Positions 57,781 through 64,000 of a stretch of 64,000 bases of DNA are shown here, in pieces. Origin of the DNA: F1-120-MAGs238 sp964484185 (GTDB lineage: Bacteria; Planctomycetota; Phycisphaerae; Phycisphaerales; UBA1924); the NCBI GenBank assembly GCA_964484185.1, contig CAZAEQ010000005.1:1-64000 (forward strand), written 5' to 3'. Under the pieces are notes generated by a model. It made no database searches. It was not told the origin of the DNA and saw nothing but the letters and a program-made list of their open reading frames with translations. Within the stretch, counting starts at the first letter, position 1, and every line of letters starts with the position of its first letter. Both the position numbers and the translations under genes were made by a program.

Positions 57781-60183
57781 CTATTTCCAGCTCATGATCT
57801 TGAGCACATTGGTGTAGTCATCGGTCCAGACAGCATCTTTTGGATTTGGCTTCAAGACCAGCCAGCGGCCATCTTTGGCGATTGGGCCAAGGTCGCTGTC
57901 CTTGGAAGAAAGGATGCACCAGACCGATGCGCTTTTGGCTTCTTTGTCCTGTTGCTTCTTGGTGATGGAATCGTGCTGGACGCGGGCGACCATTCCCATG
58001 TCGGCAGCGAGGTTTGCTACGACGGGTTCGAGGTTGAAGTAGACGTTGGAGATGTGGATGGCGATCAGGCCGCCGGGCTGGAGCTTTTTGCGGTAGATGG
58101 CCATTGCTTCGCGGGTGAGAAGGTGGGTGGGAATGGCATCAGAGCTGAAGGCGTCGAGGATGATGATGCCAAAGGACTTGTCGGGCATCAGATCCATTTC
58201 AAGACGACCGTCGCCAGCGTTGATCGTGATGTCTCCCTTGGCGAGTTTGAGATATGAAAACCACTCAGGATTGGCGGCGATGCGGACGACTGCTGGATCG
58301 ATTTCGATGAAGCGCATGGTGCAGCCAGGTTCGTTGTAAAGCGCGAGCGTGCCGGTGCCAAGTCCGATTGCGGCGACGTTCTTGAGGCGATCACCGAGTG
58401 CATCTTCAGTCAGGAGCTGGCCGATCGGGCCGGTGGGGTGGTAATAGGTTGCGGGGATGAGATTGGGCAATTGATAGCGGGCTTCGACACCGTGAATGGT
58501 GGTTCCGTGGTAGAGAGTGTGGAAGGATTTGTCTTTGTGCTGGAAGACGCGGTACATGCCGAAGAAGGTGCGTTCGGTGTAGATGACGTGAACATCGTCG
58601 CTGTAGGTGCGGAGCGGGCCGGAGATAAAGAGGATCGCAAGACCGATGGCGAAACGCCAGCGACCGCCGCCGATGAGGAGAAATGCGCAAGCGATGGCGG
58701 GAACGCCAGAGAGAATTCCCTGGATTTGCCATTCGGTGAGGGGCTGGCCAAACCACTTCGGGGCGTTTTGCACGACCCAGTTTGTTGAAGCGATCACCAT
58801 GACCAGGGCGGCGAGAGAGGCTACATCGAAGAGCGGGTTGTTTCGTGGAGCGTCGTACAACTCAACTGGGGCGCTCACATCAACGGGGGCACTCGCGTTC
58901 GAGGAGGGGGGTGCGGCAGAATCTGTTGCGATCGGCGCGGAGATGGAGGTATCGGGCTTCGTGGCAGAAGCAGAGAGTTTACGACCGAGGACTCGTGGGC
59001 GCAAGAGAACTGAGGCGACGAGAGCGAGTTGGTATTCAAAGACGATGGGGAGGAAGATGGGGGCGAGGATGGCGTTGGCGACGCCACCGAGCATGCCGCC
59101 CAGAGACATGAGGAAGTAGTACTCGGTGAGATGTTCGGTGGAAGGGCGCTCGCGGGCGAGGCGGCCGTGGCAGGTCATGGCGGCGGCGAGGAGCACAAAG
59201 AGGTGCATCGCGATGATGGCGGCGGTAGGGGTCTTTGCGCCCGAGAGAAGTGGGAATGCGATGACGCAGCAAGAAAGAGCGAGGATGCGGCCCCAGAGTT
59301 CTACGTTCACGCCTTTGCGCGAGAATGCGAAGATGAAGGAGAGAAGGTAGATAAGAAGGGGCGCGACCCAAAGAAGCGGGACGGCGGCGATATCGGTAGA
59401 AAGATATTGGGTGACGCCAAGAGAGACCGAACTTGGGACAAGGGCGAGGAGGACCCAGCGGATTCTGTCGCGCCTGGTCGGAGCGGATTTTGGGGCGGTT
59501 GATTGTGGAGCGTTTGTGGTTGAGTTTTCTAAGCGAGTTGGATCTGCTCCCACCAGAAACTTGGCGGCGGTGACTGCGGCGGCGATCAGCACGAGTGCGA
59601 GGAGTCCGTAGCCGACGCTCCACAGCCGCCCTTGATCTGTCACGCCAATAAAGGGTTCGACAATCAGTGGGTAGGAGACGAGGCCGAGGATGCTCCCGGC
59701 GTTGCTGGCGGCGTAGAGGAAGTAAGGGTCTTTGGCCTGCTCGTGCGTGGTTTTTGAGAACCAGGATTGCAGCAGCGGGGCTGTGGCGGAGAGGATCAGG
59801 AAGGGGACGCCCGCAGTGAGGCCCAGGATCATGGTGAGCCAGAGGATGATTGAAAGGGTTTCGCCTGCGGGGAGGCCCGCAAGATCAGGTCGGGTTGGAA
59901 GTATGTGGGGGAGCGCGATAGGAAGCGTGAAGAGCGCGGCCAAGAGGAGTGCGCTGTGGATCACCATCTGACCCTTGACGCTCACTTTTCTGGTGAGGAT
60001 GTGGGCATAGCCATAGCCAACGAGCAGAAGTGCCTGGAAGAAGACCATGCAGGTGTTCCAGACGGATGGGCTGCCGCCGAGTTTGGGGAGGACCATCTTG
60101 CCGACCATTGGTTGAATGGCGAACAAGAGTGCGGCGGAGAGGAAGATGGCGATGGTGTAGATGGTTCGCATCGAGGTTGGCAT
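57781..60183 (-). CDS. fused membrane transporter-like / spermidine synthase-like protein
   Basis: An 800-residue fusion. Residues about 1-530 hold some 14 hydrophobic helices (TIYTIAIFLSAALLFAIQPMVGK...). Residues 590-780 form a SAM-binding Rossmann fold of the spermidine synthase family: AIGLGTGTLALYNEPG near 596, FIEIDPAVVRIAANPEWF, GDGRLEMDLMPDKSFGIIILDAFSSDAIPTHLL. The FAIQPMVGKMVLPKLGGSPSVWNTCMVFFQ start is typical of these planctomycete and delta-proteobacterial fusions. True polyamine synthesis is unproven. ATG 60183 lacks a ribosome site; 60171 is an alternative. Confidence 0.85.
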   Translation of the reverse strand: MPTSMRTIYTIAIFLSAALLFAIQPMVGKMVLPKLGGSPSVWNTCMVFFQALLLVGYGYAHILTRKVSVKGQMVIHSALLLAALFTLPIALPHILPTRPDLAGLPAGETLSIILWLTMILGLTAGVPFLILSATAPLLQSWFSKTTHEQAKDPYFLYAASNAGSILGLVSYPLIVEPFIGVTDQGRLWSVGYGLLALVLIAAAVTAAKFLVGADPTRLENSTTNAPQSTAPKSAPTRRDRIRWVLLALVPSSVSLGVTQYLSTDIAAVPLLWVAPLLIYLLSFIFAFSRKGVNVELWGRILALSCCVIAFPLLSGAKTPTAAIIAMHLFVLLAAAMTCHGRLARERPSTEHLTEYYFLMSLGGMLGGVANAILAPIFLPIVFEYQLALVASVLLRPRVLGRKLSASATKPDTSISAPIATDSAAPPSSNASAPVDVSAPVELYDAPRNNPLFDVASLAALVMVIASTNWVVQNAPKWFGQPLTEWQIQGILSGVPAIACAFLLIGGGRWRFAIGLAILFISGPLRTYSDDVHVIYTERTFFGMYRVFQHKDKSFHTLYHGTTIHGVEARYQLPNLIPATYYHPTGPIGQLLTEDALGDRLKNVAAIGLGTGTLALYNEPGCTMRFIEIDPAVVRIAANPEWFSYLKLAKGDITINAGDGRLEMDLMPDKSFGIIILDAFSSDAIPTHLLTREAMAIYRKKLQPGGLIAIHISNVYFNLEPVVANLAADMGMVARVQHDSITKKQQDKEAKSASVWCILSSKDSDLGPIAKDGRWLVLKPNPKDAVWTDDYTNVLKIMSWK

Positions 60184-60280
60184 GGTATGAGAGTGGATGG
60201 CCGGAAGCAGAGGCGAAGCAGGGCGGAATAGGACATATAGCTCGTATAGGACCCATTGGACTTATGGCAACGATTCAATA

Positions 60281-60309
60281 GAAAAGGCCCGAGGTTGTCC
60301 CGGGCCTTT
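60281..60309. terminator. intrinsic terminator of the 60336-62114 gene
   Basis: A perfect 9-bp stem AAAGGCCCG/CGGGCCTTT (60283-60291 with 60301-60309) is followed on the minus strand by TTCTATTG and on the plus strand by CTAATTATTT. It lies 27 nt after the stop at 60336. Confidence 0.8.
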
Positions 60310-60335
60310 CTAATTATTTATAATGTTTAAGAAAG

Positions 60336-62114
60336 TTAGAACTTCGGCTTGGTATCTTTCTTGTCTTCCTTCGATGCGGGCTCAACTGGTTCTTCGTCCA
60401 TTGGGTCTGGGCCCTGCATGTTCTTCTTGGCTTCGGCCATTGCTTTGAAGACGGAGGCGGGGACGATGGTGCGGAGCTGGATGCCGCCGGAATCGCTGGT
60501 TCCGCCCATGGCGATGTGAGCGATGTCAGCGGGGACGGGCATGGGGGCCTGGCCGAACATGCCCATCACGCCGGAGATGGTTTCCATGATTGACTTAGTG
60601 CCCAGGAAGAGTTCGAAGCTGCGGTCGGGCGGGAGAGCGGCGGCAGCGGATTCGAGGCCCTTTGAAAGGCCATTGCCTTCGGCAGCGGTCTTCAAGACTG
60701 CGGCGACGGTGGGTTCGTACTGGCTGTAGGTCATGATGAGGCCGCCCTTGACCGGGGCGACGACGCCTTGGAATTTACCAGCGGGGCCGGTGAGGAAGCC
60801 TTTGACCATGCCCATGCCACCATCGCCCATGGCGGGATCGGCGGGTTGCATGTCGAGAGTCCAGGAATCGACTTTTGTGCCGCCGATTTCGGAGGAACTG
60901 ACGTCGTAGGTGGTGATGTACTTGTTGGCATCTTGGACGAGGCCGTTCATTGCGGACATGCCTTCGCCGGTGGTTTTCTGGAGAGCGGCGGCGTCTGGCG
61001 TCTTCATGAAGAAGACGGTTTCAGAGAAGAGACCAGCGGCCAAACCGCCCTTGGGATAGCCGATGATGCCGGACATGCCTTCCATGCTCTTCATGTTGTT
61101 GACGAACATGTTGAGCATGCTGGGGGCTGCTTTTTCACCTTCTTTGGCGGCGGGTTGCTGCATGTCGATCGCGCCCTGAAAGATCTTCTTAAAGCCAGCG
61201 CTGGTGGTATCGAGTGCGAAGGCCATGAGGAAGGGCTTGTTGGGGAGAACGCCTGTGAGCGACGTTGTGGAACCCTTGCTGTTAAAGAGGCCAGCGAGTT
61301 CGGAGCCTTCTTTGAACTGTGAGGCCAGGTCGAGCGAGAGGCCGCTTTCGCTGATGGTGGTCGAGATCACGCCGACCTGGGCATCGCGGACGAAAGTGTC
61401 GGTGAGCGAGGAGAGCATGGCCATGTTGGGAGCATCGCCACCTTGCATCGCCGCGATCTGGTCCAGGCCTTTGGTTGCATCGCCGGCGGCTTTTTTGATC
61501 TGTGAACCGAGCTTGGGAATATTGGCGATGATGATGAAGTCGCCATTGGAGGCGGTGCGGCCACCGACGACGCCGAGGTTTTTCTTGTGAGTTTCTAGGT
61601 TGCCTGGCTTGGGTTCGAAAGTTTCGGTCAATTCGCGTTTGTTACTGGCGACGACGTAGCCGTTACCAGAGTTCTTGACGTACCAGGTGTTCTGCGGGCC
61701 CTTGATTTCAGCGACTGCGGCGGCGGGATCGGCACCCATGGTCGTGACCAGAAGTGCGTAATCCGAGACGGGGGCGAGGACGATGAACGGCATGTCGTTC
61801 ATGTTGTCTTTGGCGCCGGGGCCACCCTGGGGAATCTCGCCGATGACGGCGATGGCTGCAGAGCCGGTCTTATTCATACCGGGCATCTGGAAGAAGGCAT
61901 CGAGCTTGGCGAGTTCAACGTTTGGAGAGTCGCCGCCGCTGGCCTTGCGGAAGGCGGCCATGTTTGCCTGGAAGCGGTCGAGCTTTTCGATACCGCCGGC
62001 AATGGCGACATCGGAGGGGATGAGGTCGAGGGCGGCGGGAAGGTCGGCGCGGGCGATAGAGGCGAGGCCGGCGAAGGCAACGATGGCGATTGTCTGGAAG
62101 CTGCGCGTGAACAT
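60336..62114 (-). CDS. large secreted protein of unknown function
   Basis: A 592-residue exported protein with signal peptide MFTRSFQTIAIVAFAGLASIARA. The body has duplicated alpha/beta segments (LDLIPSDVAIAGGIEKLDRFQANMAAF, MPFIVLAPVSDYALLVTTMGAD, GYVVASNKRELTETFE and FMAFALDTTSAGFKKIF) like DUF3352-type proteins common in planctomycetes. No enzymatic motif is seen. It ends in an acidic/Lys-rich tail. ATG 62114 is preferred to 62144 because a TATATA -10-like element near 62130-62135 lies between them and AAGGAT precedes 62114. Confidence 0.75.
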   Translation of the reverse strand: MFTRSFQTIAIVAFAGLASIARADLPAALDLIPSDVAIAGGIEKLDRFQANMAAFRKASGGDSPNVELAKLDAFFQMPGMNKTGSAAIAVIGEIPQGGPGAKDNMNDMPFIVLAPVSDYALLVTTMGADPAAAVAEIKGPQNTWYVKNSGNGYVVASNKRELTETFEPKPGNLETHKKNLGVVGGRTASNGDFIIIANIPKLGSQIKKAAGDATKGLDQIAAMQGGDAPNMAMLSSLTDTFVRDAQVGVISTTISESGLSLDLASQFKEGSELAGLFNSKGSTTSLTGVLPNKPFLMAFALDTTSAGFKKIFQGAIDMQQPAAKEGEKAAPSMLNMFVNNMKSMEGMSGIIGYPKGGLAAGLFSETVFFMKTPDAAALQKTTGEGMSAMNGLVQDANKYITTYDVSSSEIGGTKVDSWTLDMQPADPAMGDGGMGMVKGFLTGPAGKFQGVVAPVKGGLIMTYSQYEPTVAAVLKTAAEGNGLSKGLESAAAALPPDRSFELFLGTKSIMETISGVMGMFGQAPMPVPADIAHIAMGGTSDSGGIQLRTIVPASVFKAMAEAKKNMQGPDPMDEEPVEPASKEDKKDTKPKF

Positions 62115-62473
62115 TCGGGGATGATCCTTATATATGTGGCCCATTGGGCCTGAGTTTTGGACAGGTGATTATTCGGCGTTTTAGCTAGGCAGTACACAGG
62201 GGTACAAGGGCGTACACAGGGTACATCAGGAGGTATTCGGTAAATGGAAATGTGAATTCCGCGCGAGGGCGAGTGTAGAGCGTGATTTTTGCGTTTGCTG
62301 TCCGTTTGGAAGATTCAAGGAAACTGATGTCGGCGGGTGACATCTAATGGAGGATTGGGCTGACGAAAGGCTGGGGGCGGCTAAAGTGTCCCCCTTGAGG
62401 TCTGATGGACGGGCTTTGAGCAATGGAATGACAGCACTGGCAATTGGAACGCCAAGATAAAAAGTGAGGACTC
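62115..62473. other. divergent intergenic region with decamer repeats
   Basis: 359 nt with no gene. The left part holds a TATATA element for the minus-strand gene, a GGCCCA/TGGGCC-type palindrome at 62138-62150 and a 10-bp tandem repeat at 62191-62230. The right part holds the trxA promoter, which I could not place, and GTGAGGAC before its ATG. Confidence 0.5.
62191..62230. repeat. four degenerate tandem decamers (GTACACAGGG)
   Basis: Units with a 10-bp period: GTACACAGGG, GTACAAGGGC, GTACACAGGG, TACATCAGGA. Same period as the array at 55131-55180 but a different sequence. Confidence 0.65.
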
Positions 62474-62803
62474 ATGGCAGGTGCAAACACGCTTCAATTC
62501 ACGGATTCGAACTTTGACGCAGAGGTATTGAAGTCGACACAGCCGGTGCTGGTGGATTTCTGGGCCGAGTGGTGCCAGCCCTGCCGCATCCTCGGGCCGA
62601 CGATCGATGCGATCGCGACTGATTTTGCGGGCAAGGCCAAGATCGGGAAGCTGGATACCGATGGGAATCAGCAAGTGGCCGTGCAGTTTGGAATTACTGC
62701 GATTCCGACAGTGATCATTTTCAAGAATGGCCAGCAGGTGAAACGGTTCACGGGGATCGCGCGGAAAGAAGATATTGCAGCGGCGATTAATGCTGCAATG
62801 TAA
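62474..62803 (+). CDS. trxA: thioredoxin
   Basis: A 109-residue cytoplasmic thioredoxin that reduces protein disulfides. The fold is complete: FTDSNFDAEVLKSTQPVLVDFWAEW, active site WCQPCR near 32-37, and FGITAIPTVIIFKNGQQV with the cis-Pro. The active-site pair is CQPC where almost all thioredoxins have CGPC; this dipeptide controls redox potential. ATG at 62474 has GTGAGGAC upstream. Confidence 0.93.
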   Translation: MAGANTLQFTDSNFDAEVLKSTQPVLVDFWAEWCQPCRILGPTIDAIATDFAGKAKIGKLDTDGNQQVAVQFGITAIPTVIIFKNGQQVKRFTGIARKEDIAAAINAAM

Positions 62804-62846
62804 GAGTCGGCAGGGGTAACGCGCAGATTGAACTTGGGGGATGCTG

Positions 62847-63896
62847 ATGAACAAGAAGATCCGCTGCGGTGTGGTTGGTGTTGGCCGCATGGGGCAGCAT
62901 CATGCGCGTGTGTATCACCAGTTGGACGAATGTGAACTGGTGGGCGTGGTCGATGCGAATGAGGATCGGCGCGAGAGCCTTGCGGATCGGTTTTCGTGCA
63001 AGGGATTTTCGACGGTGCAGGAACTGCTGGCGGCAGGAGTAGAAGCGGTTTCGATCGCGGTTCCAACTACTGCGCACTACGTGACTGCCAAGCCTTTACT
63101 TGAGGCGAAGGTTGCGTGCCTGATTGAGAAGCCGCTGGCGGAAGATGTTGATACCGCGCGGAAGTTGAAGGATTTGTCGGAGAAGTATGGCGCGACGCTG
63201 ATGGTCGGGCATATTGAGCGGTTCAATCCGATCATGCGGGCGATGCAGCGGGCAACTGCGCTGGGCCAGCCGGTGGTGCCGCGGTTTATTGAAGTTACTC
63301 GGGTGAGTCCCATGAGCTTTCGCTCGGTGGATGTGAGCGTGATCATGGACATGATGATTCACGATCTGGATGTGGTGCTGATGCTGATGGGCGGGACAGA
63401 GCCCGATGATGTGCAGGCGTGCGGCGTTGCGGTGGTGACTGAGCATGAAGACATTTGTTCAGCGCGATTGACGTGGAAGCGCGCGGGCGGCACATGCGTG
63501 GCGAATATTACTTCGAGCCGGCTTGCGCTCAAGACCGAGCGCGTGACGCGAATCACGGGCGAAAATGCGTATATCAAGATTGATTACGCCGCGAAAAAGG
63601 GCACGATGATTCGGCGCGTGGCCAATGAATCGCAATTGAGCGAAGTGAGAGATCAGCTTCGAAGCGGCGCGGATCTGACGAATTTGAAGTGGTCGGAACT
63701 GGTGAATATCGAACCGATCACGCTCGAGGGCGATGAAGAAGGCGAGCCGATTGTGGCCGAGATTCAGGCGTTTTTGGAAGCTGTAAAGACGGGGAACCGG
63801 CCACCGATTGATGCCGAGGCCGGGTTTATCAATGTGAGGACCGCACAGCGGATTATCGAGGCGAGTCGGGCGACGATGGGCGTGGGGCGGTATTGA
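62847..63896 (+). CDS. Gfo/Idh/MocA-family oxidoreductase
   Basis: A 349-residue NAD(P)-dependent dehydrogenase of sugars or sugar derivatives. The Rossmann start is KIRCGVVGVGRMGQHHARVYHQL. VACLIEKPLAEDVDTARKL near 95-112 has the conserved EKP, and HIERFNPIMRAM near 130 and MDMMIHDLDVVLMLMG near 175 (His-Asp) give the active-site region. The substrate is unknown; similar genes act on UDP-sugars or inositol. ATG 62847 has GGGGG at 7-8 nt; ATG 62841 is too close to it. Its end overlaps the convergent gene. Confidence 0.9.
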   Translation: MNKKIRCGVVGVGRMGQHHARVYHQLDECELVGVVDANEDRRESLADRFSCKGFSTVQELLAAGVEAVSIAVPTTAHYVTAKPLLEAKVACLIEKPLAEDVDTARKLKDLSEKYGATLMVGHIERFNPIMRAMQRATALGQPVVPRFIEVTRVSPMSFRSVDVSVIMDMMIHDLDVVLMLMGGTEPDDVQACGVAVVTEHEDICSARLTWKRAGGTCVANITSSRLALKTERVTRITGENAYIKIDYAAKKGTMIRRVANESQLSEVRDQLRSGADLTNLKWSELVNIEPITLEGDEEGEPIVAEIQAFLEAVKTGNRPPIDAEAGFINVRTAQRIIEASRATMGVGRY

Positions 63897-64000
63897 TTTG
63901 AGATCTGCTTGATTCGTAGATCTCGACGACCGTGTCGAGCTTCACTGCATGCGCGAGACGAGTCGCCTCCCAGTTGTAAAGACGGAAGCAGCCGTGGCTG
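63853..64000 (-). CDS. C-terminal end of an L,D-transpeptidase (partial)
   Basis: The minus-strand frame entering at the window edge reads SHGCFRLYNWEATRLAHAVKLDTVVEIYESS and stops at 63853. SHGCFR is the catalytic Ser-His-Gly-Cys-x-Arg motif of YkuD-type L,D-transpeptidases, which cross-link peptidoglycan or attach proteins to it; the DTVVEIYE strand is the usual C-terminal end. The last 44 nt overlap the end of the Gfo/Idh gene tail to tail. The rest lies outside the window. Confidence 0.75.
   Translation of the reverse strand, partial: SHGCFRLYNWEATRLAHAVKLDTVVEIYESSRSQINTAPRPSSPDSPR

Overview
The window looks like a chromosomal segment of a moderately GC-rich Planctomycetota bacterium, most likely class Phycisphaerae. 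The evidence is a set of clade habits: secreted proteins with PEP-CTERM-like tails (short hydrophobic helix plus RRRR), two proteins ending in an EF-hand/dockerin-type repeat with a final Gly-Cys, an ECF-type sigma factor divergent from a Ser/Thr kinase with a TPR-type C-terminal region, a lysine/arginine-rich histone-like protein, and many secreted proteins of unknown function. No rRNA, tRNA, CRISPR array, transposase or prophage was recognised. It reads as core chromosome, not a mobile island. A run of 10 N at 30338-30347 is an assembly gap inside a gene.

Layout. 0-3 kb: end of a coiled-coil protein, class I fructose-bisphosphate aldolase (fbaB) and a lipoprotein. 3.2-6.1 kb (minus strand): an ECF sigma gene followed by three units that share one conserved 5' leader: a PEP-CTERM-like protein, a small DUF5658-like membrane protein, and a 35-codon mini-gene with only a start and a PEP-CTERM-like end. 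6.2-11.8 kb: the kinase, a GC-type dockerin protein, an envelope protein and another PEP-CTERM-like protein. 12-15.8 kb: an Hsp70, a secreted lectin-like protein and a threonine dehydrogenase that lacks the usual structural-zinc cysteines. 16.1-24.3 kb: a nine-gene type II secretion/pseudopilus operon (F, G, H/I, J, K, C, L, M-like, then a TPR lipoprotein) without the ATPase or secretin genes.

24.3-33.3 kb (minus): truA with a small membrane protein, then an envelope operon headed by a very large DUF4175-like coiled-coil membrane protein (broken by the gap), a Q-rich coiled-coil protein, a squalene-cyclase-repeat protein and two secreted proteins. 33.5-36.8 kb: lipoproteins, a second GC-type dockerin protein, and about 1.1 kb of non-coding DNA with strong inverted repeats upstream of clpC. 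36.8-45 kb: clpC, a GT39 glycosyltransferase, a prepilin-like protein, an HD hydrolase, an RluA-type pseudouridine synthase, a PD40/TolB-like protein and an AhpD-like protein. 45-52 kb: histone-like protein, DUF4287/DUF5655 protein, EamA transporter, PIN-PhoH ATPase, GNAT acetyltransferase, YceI, a membrane protein and a GT4 glycosyltransferase. 52-64 kb: LptF/G permease, holA, aroC, a TlpA-like oxidoreductase, an MFS-spermidine synthase fusion, a large secreted protein, thioredoxin, a Gfo/Idh/MocA dehydrogenase and the end of an L,D-transpeptidase.

Two patterns cut across the window. At least eleven genes without a Shine-Dalgarno sequence have a TANNNT hexamer ending 4-7 nt before the start codon, the signature of leaderless transcripts. 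Several minus-strand promoter regions carry short direct repeats with a 10-bp period. The most unusual local system is the tandem of three leader modules at 3.2-5.5 kb beside the sigma/kinase pair.
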